A program made the position numbers and the translations under genes. Shown here piece after piece: positions 7,713 through 16,153 of a DNA stretch of 64,000 bases (position 1 is the stretch's first letter; every line of letters starts with the position of its first letter). This stretch comes from an uncultured Prevotella sp. (GTDB taxonomy: Bacteria > Bacteroidota > Bacteroidia > Bacteroidales > Bacteroidaceae). Location: assembly GCA_905233165.1 (NCBI GenBank), contig CAJODL010000007.1, positions 1 through 64,000 of the forward strand, written 5' to 3'. Under the pieces are notes generated by a model. That model saw only the letters and a list, made by a program, of their open reading frames with translations. It did not search any database and was not told the DNA's origin.

Positions 7713-10209
7713 AGTTTTAGGAGCAAGAGTGCACAACCTCAAGAATATTGATGTTACAATACCACGAAACAGCCTGACCGTTATTACGGGTCTCTCTGGT
7801 TCTGGTAAATCATCGTTGGCTTTCGATACCATCTATGCCGAAGGACAGCGACGATATATCGAGACATTTTCGGCCTACGCCCGCAATTTCTTAGGAAACA
7901 TGGAACGTCCCGATGTGGACGAGATAAAGGGGCTGTCGCCAGTCATCTCTATAGAACAGAAGACGACAAACAAAAATCCCCGCTCTACCGTTGGTACTAC
8001 AACAGAGGTATATGACTTCCTCCGACTGCTCTTTGCAAGAGCTGGTACAGCATATAGCTATGCCACAGGAGAGAAGATGGTGAAATATACCGAAGACCAG
8101 TTGGTAGAGATGATTCTGGAACGCTATGCCAACAAGAAAATCTACATCCTCGCCCCATTGGTAAGAAACAGAAAGGGACATTATAGGGAACTCTTCGAGC
8201 AGATGATGAAGAAGGGGTTTCTGCAGGTACGCATTGATGGCGAACTGCAAGAGATGACTCACGGCATGAAGCTCGACAGATACAACAACCACAATATCGA
8301 AGTGGTGGTTGATAAGCTAAAAGTCAGCGATGACGAGCAGCGTGTCCGCAAGAGTGTAGAGGTAGCGATGAGACAGGGTGAAGGCCTCATCATGATTATG
8401 GATAAGGACACAGAGGAAACAAGATATTTCTCGAAGAGGCTGATGTGTCCCACCACAGGAATGGCGTATCGGGATCCAGCTCCTAATGTCTTCTCATTCA
8501 ACTCCCCGGAAGGGGCTTGCCCATATTGTAAGGGATTAGGATTTGTCTCTGACGAAGACCCATTGGCAGAGATAGATAATAAAAAGGACATAGAGGAAGA
8601 GGAAATGAGAGAATATGCTGTCTGTCCTGCCTGCAACGGAAAGAGATTGTCACAAGAGGCTTTGTCATATCGCCTGCATGATAAGAATATTGCAGACCTT
8701 GCAGATATGGACCTTGACGAACTCTATGACTGGTTAGAGAAAGTGCCACAATATTTAGAGCAGCGTCAAAACGAGATAGCAGGAGAGATACTGAAGGAAA
8801 TCCGCACCCGATTGAAATTCATGCTTGATGTGGGTTTGGAATATCTTGCCCTCAGCAGACCATCATACACATTGTCGGGAGGTGAGAGCCAACGTATCAG
8901 ATTAGCAACACAGATAGGTTCGCAACTGGTGAATGTGTTGTATATTCTCGACGAACCATCAATAGGACTACACCATAGCGACAATAAGAAACTAATCAGC
9001 TCTTTACAGAAGCTACGCGACTTGGGAAATACCGTCATCGTCGTGGAGCATGATGAGGAAATGATGCTGGCAGCAGATTACGTCATAGATATTGGTCCCG
9101 GAGCAGGCAGAAAAGGTGGTGAAGTGGTTTTTCAGGGTACTCCGGAGCAACTGCTGAAGACTGATACACTGACAGCAAAATACCTTAACGGAACCATTAA
9201 GCGTATTGATAAGACGAAGACGAAAACGAAGACGATAACGAAAACCAAAACTGAGACGAAAACGGAGTCAGGGAATGCTATTACCCTGAAGGGTTGTACA
9301 GGTAATAATCTGAAAAATGTCTCTGTCAGTTTTCCACTTGGGAAGATGATTCTCATCACTGGCGTCAGCGGTTCTGGAAAATCGACCCTCATCAACGAGA
9401 CACTACAGCCGATTCTGTCACAGCATTTCTACCGTTCGGAGAAGAATCCCCTACCCTATGATTCTATAGAAGGTATAGAATATATAGATAAGGTGGTAAG
9501 CATCGACCAGTCACCAATAGGCAGAACGCCACGAAGCAATCCTGCCACATATACAGGAGTCTTCTCAGACATCCGCTCGCTATTCATAAATCTTCCAGAA
9601 GCAAAGATTAGAGGTTACAAGCCTGGACGCTTTTCCTTCAACGTAGCAGGAGGACGTTGTGAGACCTGTAATGGTAATGGTTACAGGACAATAGAGATGA
9701 ACTTTCTGCCTGATGTCTATGTACCATGTGAGGTATGTCAGGGGAAACGCTATAATCGTGAGACCCTTGAGGTGAGATATAAAGGCAAGAGTATTGCTGA
9801 TGTGCTTGATATGACTATCAACCAGGCAGTGGAATTCTTTGAGAATATGCCAAAGATACTCCGCAAGATAAAAACGCTTCAGGATGTAGGCTTGGGATAC
9901 GTAAAACTGGGACAGTCATCAACCACGCTCTCTGGTGGAGAGAGTCAGCGTGTAAAACTGGCTACAGAATTATCAAAAAGAGATACAGGAAAAACCCTCT
10001 ATATACTTGACGAACCTACTACAGGACTGCACTTTGAGGACATAAGAGTATTGATGCTGATATTACGCAAACTTGTTGATAAAGGCAACACTGTTATAAT
10101 AATAGAGCACAACCTTGACGTCATACGCCAAGCCGACCATATCATCGATATGGGTCCTGGAGGAGGAAGAAAAGGGGGACAAGTAGTGTCAGTTACTGAA
10201 ATTCCTTAA
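7687..10209 (+). CDS. uvrA: UvrA-family excinuclease ATPase, short form
   Basis: 840 aa against about 940 usual. Both ABC modules are complete: Walker [14 protein letters not shown] and [13 protein letters not shown], signatures [13 protein letters not shown] and [13 protein letters not shown], and the second zinc module CETC-x19-CEVC. The UvrB-interaction region is present ([15 protein letters not shown] to about residue 250). The DNA-binding insertion domain is almost gone: [15 protein letters not shown] leads within about 25 residues to CPACNGKR. The first zinc site is also incomplete (CPTT then CPYC). The linker between the modules holds [20 protein letters not shown], encoded by a hexamer repeat. 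The C-terminus stops soon after GGRKGGQVV and overlaps the convergent manC. It is a UvrA paralogue or a reduced UvrA. Confidence 0.9.
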   Translation: MTSRKTNIEVLGARVHNLKNIDVTIPRNSLTVITGLSGSGKSSLAFDTIYAEGQRRYIETFSAYARNFLGNMERPDVDEIKGLSPVISIEQKTTNKNPRSTVGTTTEVYDFLRLLFARAGTAYSYATGEKMVKYTEDQLVEMILERYANKKIYILAPLVRNRKGHYRELFEQMMKKGFLQVRIDGELQEMTHGMKLDRYNNHNIEVVVDKLKVSDDEQRVRKSVEVAMRQGEGLIMIMDKDTEETRYFSKRLMCPTTGMAYRDPAPNVFSFNSPEGACPYCKGLGFVSDEDPLAEIDNKKDIEEEEMREYAVCPACNGKRLSQEALSYRLHDKNIADLADMDLDELYDWLEKVPQYLEQRQNEIAGEILKEIRTRLKFMLDVGLEYLALSRPSYTLSGGESQRIRLATQIGSQLVNVLYILDEPSIGLHHSDNKKLISSLQKLRDLGNTVIVVEHDEEMMLAADYVIDIGPGAGRKGGEVVFQGTPEQLLKTDTLTAKYLNGTIKRIDKTKTKTKTITKTKTETKTESGNAITLKGCTGNNLKNVSVSFPLGKMILITGVSGSGKSTLINETLQPILSQHFYRSEKNPLPYDSIEGIEYIDKVVSIDQSPIGRTPRSNPATYTGVFSDIRSLFINLPEAKIRGYKPGRFSFNVAGGRCETCNGNGYRTIEMNFLPDVYVPCEVCQGKRYNRETLEVRYKGKSIADVLDMTINQAVEFFENMPKILRKIKTLQDVGLGYVKLGQSSTTLSGGESQRVKLATELSKRDTGKTLYILDEPTTGLHFEDIRVLMLILRKLVDKGNTVIIIEHNLDVIRQADHIIDMGPGGGRKGGQVVSVTEIP
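9211..9266. repeat. In-frame hexamer array inside uvrA
   Basis: Degenerate units of AAGACG / AAAACG / ATAACG encode alternating Lys-Thr residues between the two ABC modules. Because the unit is 6 nt, copy-number changes keep the reading frame. Confidence 0.85.
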
Positions 10210-11248
10210 TGCGCTGCTCTTCTGACAGTTTACAGATAAGCAGTTTTCCATCACGTTCAGCAACAATATATCCGTCAAGACCCTGAACGACAACTTCTTT
10301 GAGACCACCTACATTGATGATACAATTTACGGTATCAAAGGTTCTGACAGCAGCCTGACTGATTACACCATTCTTATTGGCATCCTTCTTAACAAGAGTA
10401 TGAAGAGAGCCCCATGTTCCGAGGTCACTCCATCCGAAGTCTGCAGGACAAACGAATATCTCTTCTGCCTTTTCCATAATGGCATAGTCAACAGAGATAT
10501 TGTCACATTCTGCATAACGCTGGGAAATGATTTCTTTCTCTTTTGGAGTGCCAAAGACACCATCGTCAAACATCTGCTCAAAGATGCGGGCAATGCCTGG
10601 CTGATACATCCTGAAGGCATTAACAACGGTGCTGACATTCCACACAAAGATACCAGCATTCCAGAAATAGTTGTTATGCTTGATATACTCCTGTGCTGTT
10701 TCCAGATTTGGCTTCTCGCGGAAACTCTCCACACGGAAAATCTCCTTATTACTCATGCTCTGAGCCGAGAGATTAGCCTGAATATATCCATATCCTGTTT
10801 CAGGACGTGTCGGTTTCATACCAAGAGTAACAATAGCATCCGACTCTGCAGCAAACTGCAATGATGCTTTGATAATTCTCTGAAACTCCTGTATATCAGT
10901 AACGATGTGGTCACTTGGAGTAACACAGATGCTTGCCTTTTCGTCTTTCGCCTTTATGCGGTAAGAGACGTAGGCAATACAAGGAGCTGTATTCCTGCGA
11001 CATGGTTCAGAGAGAATGTTTCCTTCTGGTATCTCAGGAAGCTGTTCGTGCACCTTCTGTGCATACACCTCTCCTGTTACCACCCAAACATTTTCCGGAG
11101 CACAGATACCTTTAAAACGGTCGTACGTAAGCTGAATAAGCGAACGACCAACTCCAAGAACATCAATAAACTGCTTTGGATTCTCTGTGGTACTCATAGG
11201 CCAGAATCTGCTGCCTATACCACCTGCCATAATCACAAGATGATTCAT
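10193..11248 (-). CDS. manC: Mannose-1-phosphate guanylyltransferase
   Basis: 351 aa. The nucleotidyltransferase signature MAGGIGSRFWPMSTTENPKQ is at the N-terminus, followed by NILSEPCRRNTAPCIAYV, VTPSDHIV and the FREKPN element. It makes GDP-mannose from mannose-1-phosphate and GTP for surface polysaccharides and GDP-fucose. It lacks the C-terminal phosphomannose isomerase domain of bifunctional ManC. It lies 12 bp after rpoD on the same strand, so is probably read from the same transcript. The last 17 bp overlap the end of uvrA, which is convergent. Confidence 0.92.
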   Translation of the reverse strand: MNHLVIMAGGIGSRFWPMSTTENPKQFIDVLGVGRSLIQLTYDRFKGICAPENVWVVTGEVYAQKVHEQLPEIPEGNILSEPCRRNTAPCIAYVSYRIKAKDEKASICVTPSDHIVTDIQEFQRIIKASLQFAAESDAIVTLGMKPTRPETGYGYIQANLSAQSMSNKEIFRVESFREKPNLETAQEYIKHNNYFWNAGIFVWNVSTVVNAFRMYQPGIARIFEQMFDDGVFGTPKEKEIISQRYAECDNISVDYAIMEKAEEIFVCPADFGWSDLGTWGSLHTLVKKDANKNGVISQAAVRTFDTVNCIINVGGLKEVVVQGLDGYIVAERDGKLLICKLSEEQRIKEFQ

Positions 11249-11260
11249 AATATTTCTCCC

Positions 11261-12133
11261 TTAACCTAAGTATTTTATCAATATCTTTGCATTACCTGAA
11301 TCACGAAGTTTCAGGATTGCTTTCTCACGAATCTGACGAACACGCTCACGTGTAAGACCCAGTTCGTCACCAATCTCTTCCAAGCCTTTTTCAGGGCATC
11401 CTATGCCGAAGCACTCACGAATGATTATTATCTCACGATCCTTCAGCACTCTGCCGAGTACAGCATTCAACTCGTGTGCCATTGACTCGTGGTCCACACC
11501 CTTATCAGTACGAGTGTCATCACCACTTGCCATAACATCCAGCATACAGTTTTCCTCACCATCCTGGAATGGTGCATCGATAGACACATGATGTCCATCA
11601 GCCATAAGACTTTGGCTTATCTTTTCTTCGTCGATATTGGTAACCTCAGACAGTTCTCCAACACTTGGATGGCGCTGATTCTCTTGCTCGAACTTGTTGA
11701 TTTCGTGATTTATCTTATTCAGTGAGCCAACCTGGTTCAAAGGCAGGCGCACAATACGGCTCTGCTCTGCAATAGCCTGAAGAATGCTTTGACGAATCCA
11801 CCATACGGCATAAGAGATAAACTTAAAGCCACGTGTCTCATCAAACTTCTCGGCAGCCTTTATCAGACCTATATTACCTTCGTCAATAAGGTCGGTAAGT
11901 GACAATCCCTGATGCTGATACTGCTTTGCCACAGAAACGACAAAGCGCAAGTTGGCAGTAACGAGTTTTTCCTTAGCACGCTCAGCTGCAGGACCACCCT
12001 TACGGATTATCTGTGCCAACTCAATTTCCTCATCAATGGTAATAAGTGGTGCACGACCAATTTCCACGAGGTACTTGTCAAGTGCCTCACTCGAACGATT
12101 GGTAATACTCTTCTGAATCTTTAACTGTCTCAT
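11261..12133 (-). CDS. rpoD: Primary RNA polymerase sigma factor (SigA/RpoD)
   Basis: 290 aa, the short Bacteroidota form without region 1.1. Visible: region 1.2 (DALDKYLVEIGRAPLIT-like), region 2 (LRFVVSVAKQYQHQGLSLTD, GFKFISYAVWWIRQSILQAI), region 3 and region 4 helix-turn-helix (GLEEIGDELGLTRERVRQIR). It directs RNA polymerase to the -33/-7 promoters seen across this window. The only gene upstream on the same strand is tRNA-Arg, 44 bp away, and no -7 motif lies in that gap, so the mRNA may start at the tRNA promoter. Confidence 0.95.
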   Translation of the reverse strand: MRQLKIQKSITNRSSEALDKYLVEIGRAPLITIDEEIELAQIIRKGGPAAERAKEKLVTANLRFVVSVAKQYQHQGLSLTDLIDEGNIGLIKAAEKFDETRGFKFISYAVWWIRQSILQAIAEQSRIVRLPLNQVGSLNKINHEINKFEQENQRHPSVGELSEVTNIDEEKISQSLMADGHHVSIDAPFQDGEENCMLDVMASGDDTRTDKGVDHESMAHELNAVLGRVLKDREIIIIRECFGIGCPEKGLEEIGDELGLTRERVRQIREKAILKLRDSGNAKILIKYLG

Positions 12134-12177
12134 CTATAAAAACTTCTTATTGTTTTTCTTTCCTTACAAAAATCCAG

Positions 12178-12251
12178 TGACCCCGATGGGATTCAAACCC
12201 ATGACCTCAGGAACCGGAATCCTGCGCTCTATTCAGCTAAGCTACGGAGCC
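12178..12251 (-). tRNA. tRNA-Arg (anticodon CCG)
   Basis: The minus strand folds into a full cloverleaf: acceptor GGCTCCG/CGGGGTC, D arm GCTT/GAGC, anticodon stem CAGGA/TCCTG with loop TTCCGGT (anticodon CCG), T arm ATGGG/CCCAT with TTTGAAT. Discriminator A; CCA is not encoded. It reads CGG codons. It lies 44 bp upstream of rpoD on the same strand. Confidence 0.95.
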
Positions 12252-12304
12252 TTATACAATAACCCGTGTGCGCTCACATACGCTGCGCAAGGGAAAATCA
12301 GGTG

Positions 12305-12312
12305 CAAAATTA
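12305..12312 (-). promoter_or_regulatory. -7 element upstream of tRNA-Arg
   Basis: TAATTTTG on the minus strand, about 54 nt upstream of the tRNA 5' end; the -33 element is weak. It may serve tRNA-Arg, rpoD and manC together. Confidence 0.4.
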
Positions 12313-12377
12313 CAAAAAGAAATCGAAATACATGCATAAAACCTCAAAAATAATGTTATAAAATGATAAAAAGCAAT

Positions 12378-12404
12378 TTTGCAGCATATTTTTTTATATC
12401 TTTG
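12378..12404 (+). promoter_or_regulatory. Promoter for parA
   Basis: TTTG at 12378-12381 and TATCTTTG at 12397-12404; the spacer is 15 bp, shorter than usual. Expected start near 12411, about 22 nt before the ATG. Confidence 0.5.
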
Positions 12405-12432
12405 CACGCGAATTATGTAAAGAAAATTCGCT

Positions 12433-13215
12433 ATGAAGAAAAGACTTGGTAAGATAATTGCATTAGCAAACCAAAAAGGTGGTGTCGGTAAGACCACTAC
12501 TACCATAAACCTTGCCGCATCATTAGCCACATTAGACAAACAGGTATTGGTAATTGATGCCGACCCGCAGGCAAACGCCTCCAGCGGATTGGGAGTCGAT
12601 ATGCAGTCTGTTGAATGTTCACTATATGATTGTATATCTGGAGAAATAGACATCCGAGAGGCTATCTATACAACAGATGTTACAGGTCTCGACATTATAC
12701 CCAGCAACATAAACCTCGCTGGTGCAGAGATAGAGATGATAAAGATGGAGAAAAGGGAATTTGTCATCAAGGATGCCCTTGAACCATTGCGTCAGGAGTA
12801 TGACTATATCCTTATTGACTGCTCACCATCTTTGGGACTCATCACCGTCAACGCCCTTACGGCAGCAAACTCTATCATTATTCCTGTACAATGTGAATAT
12901 TTCGCACTCGAAGGAATAGGAAAGCTTCTCAACACTATAAAGCTCATTAAGGGACATTTGAATCCAAAACTCGAAATAGAAGGTTTCTTGCTTACTATGT
13001 ACGACAATCGTCTGAAGTTGTGTAACCAGATATACGATGAAGTAAAGCGTCACTTCCAGGAGTTGGTATTCAAGACCGTTATACAGCGTAACGTAAAACT
13101 TGCAGAATGTCCATCTCACGGACTTCCTGTAATCCTTTATGACGTTAATGCTGCCGGTACCAAGAACCACTTGGCATTGGCAAAAGAAATAATCAGCAGG
13201 GAAAAGCAAAAATAA
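12433..13215 (+). CDS. parA: Chromosome-partitioning ATPase ParA/Soj
   Basis: 260 aa. Deviant Walker A KGGVGKTTTTINLAASLA, Walker A' VIDADPQANASSGLG and Walker B YILIDCSPSLG mark the MinD/ParA ATPases. It works with ParB, the next gene, to segregate the chromosome origin region. The start codon follows a promoter by about 22 nt and gives a normal N-terminus. parB follows after 9 bp. No parS palindrome was found in this window. Confidence 0.95.
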   Translation: MKKRLGKIIALANQKGGVGKTTTTINLAASLATLDKQVLVIDADPQANASSGLGVDMQSVECSLYDCISGEIDIREAIYTTDVTGLDIIPSNINLAGAEIEMIKMEKREFVIKDALEPLRQEYDYILIDCSPSLGLITVNALTAANSIIIPVQCEYFALEGIGKLLNTIKLIKGHLNPKLEIEGFLLTMYDNRLKLCNQIYDEVKRHFQELVFKTVIQRNVKLAECPSHGLPVILYDVNAAGTKNHLALAKEIISREKQK

Positions 13216-13224
13216 AATCAAAAT

Positions 13225-14103
13225 ATGGCAGTAAGAAAAAAATATAACGCATTGGGCCGCGGACTTGACGCCCTTATTTCTACCGACGACATCCACCCTC
13301 AAGGTTCCTCTACCATCAATGAGGTTGCAATAGATCTTATTGATGCTAATCCAGACCAGCCGCGTCGCGATTTTGACCAGCAGGGACTTGAGGAGTTGGC
13401 ATCTTCTATAAAAGAATTAGGCATTATACAGCCTATCACCCTCCGCGAGATGGAGGGAGGACGTTTCCAAATTATTGCTGGTGAACGCCGTTGGAGAGCT
13501 TCGCAACTTATTGGCATGAAGGCAATACCTGCCTACATCCGTACAATCTCCGACGAGACAGTGATGGAGCTGGCTCTCGTAGAAAATATACAACGTGAAG
13601 ACCTCAACGCCATAGAAATAGCATTAGCATATCAGCATCTGCTCGATACAGAAGGCATGACACAGGATAAGGTTTCTGAACGCGTAGGAAAGAGTCGCGC
13701 AGCAATATCAAACCACCTGCGTCTCTTGCGCTTGCCAGCACAGATACAGCTGGCATTGCAGAAGAAAGAAATCGACATGGGACATGCCAGAGCACTTCTC
13801 TCTCTCGACTCTCCTTCTACACAGATTAAGGTGTTCAAGGAAATTCTGAAGCACAATTTCAGCGTTCGTCAGGTTGAGGAATTTGTTACTCGTCTGAAGA
13901 ATGGCGAAGATGTGCAGTCAGGAGCCAAGACCATAAAGGGAAAAGCCCAGATGCCTGAAAAATATATCGTTATTCGCGACGCAATCTCAAAAGCTCTCGG
14001 TGCTAATGTTTCTATCTCATGCACTACCAGCGGCAAGGGAAAAATCACAATCCCATTTGCCTCAGAGAAGCAACTGAAAGAAATCATGAAGGCTATTGAG
14101 TAA
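13225..14103 (+). CDS. parB: Chromosome-partitioning protein ParB
   Basis: 292 aa. N-terminal ParB/CTP-binding domain with IDANPDQPRRDFD and the arginine-rich box GERRWRASQL, central helix-turn-helix (TQDKVSERVGKSRAAISNHL) and a C-terminal dimerisation segment. ParB binds parS, loads as a CTP-dependent clamp and partners ParA. The stop (TAA, 14101-14103) shares its final A with the ATG of the next gene. Confidence 0.94.
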   Translation: MAVRKKYNALGRGLDALISTDDIHPQGSSTINEVAIDLIDANPDQPRRDFDQQGLEELASSIKELGIIQPITLREMEGGRFQIIAGERRWRASQLIGMKAIPAYIRTISDETVMELALVENIQREDLNAIEIALAYQHLLDTEGMTQDKVSERVGKSRAAISNHLRLLRLPAQIQLALQKKEIDMGHARALLSLDSPSTQIKVFKEILKHNFSVRQVEEFVTRLKNGEDVQSGAKTIKGKAQMPEKYIVIRDAISKALGANVSISCTTSGKGKITIPFASEKQLKEIMKAIE

Positions 14104-14840
14104 TGCGAAAGGTATTCATTCTTTTTACTCTTTATTCATTACTATTTTCTTTCCCTGCCCTCGCGCAGAGCGAAAGGAAGGATTCCGTCGTGTCTGCCGT
14201 TACTGAAGTTGCCGACACTACATCCGACAATATCGGTGCCGCAATAGCACAGCAGGCTGATTCTGCCCTCTATGCAGAAAAGCCTTTGAAGAAACTCAAG
14301 ATAAAGAAGAAACGCGATTGGTCCACATGGAAGCCAGACCCCAAGAGGGCTCTTTGGCTCGCCCTCGTATTACCGGGAGCAGGACAGATATACAACAGAA
14401 AATATTGGAAGTTACCTATCATTTACGGAGGTTTCATCGGGTGTGCCTATGCTATGAGGTGGAATAACCAGATGTATTTGGATTACTCACAGGCTTATCT
14501 CGACATCATGGATGACGACCCTAATACCGCCAGCTATACTCAGTTCCTACATCTGGGCAATCAGATAAATTCCTCCAACATAGAACGCTACAAGGAAGTA
14601 TTCCGTTCACGTAGAGACCGCTATCGCCGCTGGCGAGACCTCAGTTTCTTTGTTATGTTGGGAGTATATGCTCTCTCCGTTATTGATGCTTATGTCGATG
14701 CCTCGCTATCGACCTTCGACATCTCTGACGACCTATCACTACAAGTGCAGCCGGCCATCATAAACAACAAGATGACAGTTTCTCCGAATTCGCCTCTCAG
14801 CAACAACGCCATCGGCATACGGAGCGCACTGAATTTCTAA
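14103..14840 (+). CDS. DUF5683 membrane protein
   Basis: 245 aa with a signal peptide (FSFPALAQ) followed by the DUF5683 core: PDPKRALWLALVLPGAGQIYN, then KYWKLPIIYGGFIGCAYAM and a later hydrophobic helix (FFVMLGVYALSVIDAYVDA). The function is unknown. The gene commonly sits after parAB in Bacteroidota and here starts at the last base of parB, suggesting a link to envelope growth together with the lytic transglycosylase that follows. Confidence 0.85.
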   Translation: MRKVFILFTLYSLLFSFPALAQSERKDSVVSAVTEVADTTSDNIGAAIAQQADSALYAEKPLKKLKIKKKRDWSTWKPDPKRALWLALVLPGAGQIYNRKYWKLPIIYGGFIGCAYAMRWNNQMYLDYSQAYLDIMDDDPNTASYTQFLHLGNQINSSNIERYKEVFRSRRDRYRRWRDLSFFVMLGVYALSVIDAYVDASLSTFDISDDLSLQVQPAIINNKMTVSPNSPLSNNAIGIRSALNF

Positions 14841-14868
14841 CCTTGGCCTATCTAAAAAATACTCTACT

Positions 14869-16080
14869 ATGCTAAACAAAATTCTCTACATATTCCTAAT
14901 GGTGCTGGTCAGCAGTTCTGCTTTCCCGCAAAGCGTGCTGTCAACATCTTCCGATACTCTTCGTGCCCGACAGAGTGGCCTCAATGCTTTGGACTATGTC
15001 TTTAATGAAGACGAGATTCCCGAAAGCATGAACCAAGAGATGGAAGACATGCTGAGGGATTATAACGCCCAGCACTACCTCTTTGTCGATTCCGACTGCG
15101 TACAGATGCCCACCGGTCCTATCTTCACAAAGGAAGAGACCATCGAGCGTCTTCGTCGTATGCCGACAGTTATCGAGATGCCTTGGAATGAGGTAGTACA
15201 GAATTACATTGACCGCTATGCCAACAAGTTGCGCCGTCATGTGAGCCTGATGTTGGGAGCACAGAATCTTTACATGGAGATTTTTGAGGAGGCTCTTGAG
15301 ACCTATGGCCTTCCTCTCGAACTGAGATACCTGCCCGTCATAGAGTCAGCCCTCAATCCTAATGCTGTCAGCCATGCTGGCGCTGGTGGTCTGTGGCAGT
15401 TTATGGTGGCAACAGGACAGCGTTATGGTCTTCGTGTAAACAGCCTTGTTGACGAACGCCGTGACCCTACGAAGTCATCCTACGCAGCAGCGCATTATCT
15501 CTATGACCTATACCAGATTTTCAACGACTGGCATTTGGTTATCGCCGCATACAATGCCGGCCCCGGCAATATACAGAAGGCAATCGCGCGAGCTGGCGGC
15601 TCCCGCGACTATTGGGAGATATATCCTTTCCTGCCGGCAGAGACACGAGGATATGTGCCTGCATTCATTGCGGCAAACTATATCATGACATTCTATCGCG
15701 ACCATAATATCTGCCCGATGAAGACAACTCTTCCGCAACAGGCTGATACTATTGTCGTAACAAAGAATCTTCACTTCAAACAGATTTCAGAGGTTATCGG
15801 AATACCTATCGAAGAGCTCCGCGCCTTCAATCCGCAGTATCGTCACGATATCATAACAGGATATACGGAACCGACCGACTTCCGCATGCCGACAGAATAT
15901 GTGAAACTCTTCATTGCCAACGAAGACTCCATCTGGGCATACGATGTCTCAAACCTCATGAAGCGCGACCAGGTAGAGGTGAGATCTTATACGGCTACAA
16001 GGTCTTATTCCCGCCACTATTCCAAGAGGTCTTCACGCAAAGCCACTACCCGCAAGACAACACGCAGGAGGAGAAGGTGA
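14869..16080 (+). CDS. Membrane-bound lytic transglycosylase, MltD-like
   Basis: 403 aa. Signal peptide, then a goose-type lysozyme SLT domain: LPLELRYLPVIESALNPNAV with catalytic Glu159, GAGGLWQFMVATGQRYGL, and AAYNAGPGNIQKAIARAGG. After it comes one LysM-like segment (HFKQISEVIGIPIEELRAFN). The tail is very basic and Ser/Arg/Lys-rich, ending in TTRRRRR. It should cleave peptidoglycan glycan strands to 1,6-anhydro ends in the periplasm. Only a single degenerate LysM is visible, where MltD usually has two or more. Confidence 0.9.
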   Translation: MLNKILYIFLMVLVSSSAFPQSVLSTSSDTLRARQSGLNALDYVFNEDEIPESMNQEMEDMLRDYNAQHYLFVDSDCVQMPTGPIFTKEETIERLRRMPTVIEMPWNEVVQNYIDRYANKLRRHVSLMLGAQNLYMEIFEEALETYGLPLELRYLPVIESALNPNAVSHAGAGGLWQFMVATGQRYGLRVNSLVDERRDPTKSSYAAAHYLYDLYQIFNDWHLVIAAYNAGPGNIQKAIARAGGSRDYWEIYPFLPAETRGYVPAFIAANYIMTFYRDHNICPMKTTLPQQADTIVVTKNLHFKQISEVIGIPIEELRAFNPQYRHDIITGYTEPTDFRMPTEYVKLFIANEDSIWAYDVSNLMKRDQVEVRSYTATRSYSRHYSKRSSRKATTRKTTRRRRR

Positions 16081-16083
16081 TGG

Positions 16084-16147
16084 ATGAAGGATGAGAGTTG
16101 AAAGGTGAAACGTGAAAGGTGAAACGTGAAATGTTCAACGTTCAATG
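16084..16147. repeat. Heptamer array (GTGAAAC / GTGAAAG)
   Basis: Degenerate 7-nt units lie between the transglycosylase and relA and resemble the other heptamer arrays in this window. No promoter is seen here, so relA is probably part of the same transcript. Confidence 0.7.
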
Positions 16148-16153
16148 TGAATC

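Noticed and set aside
16100..16147. parS-like half sites (ACGTGAAA) downstream of parAB
   Set aside because: They are part of a GTGAAAC/GTGAAAG heptamer array and do not form the 16-bp parS palindrome.
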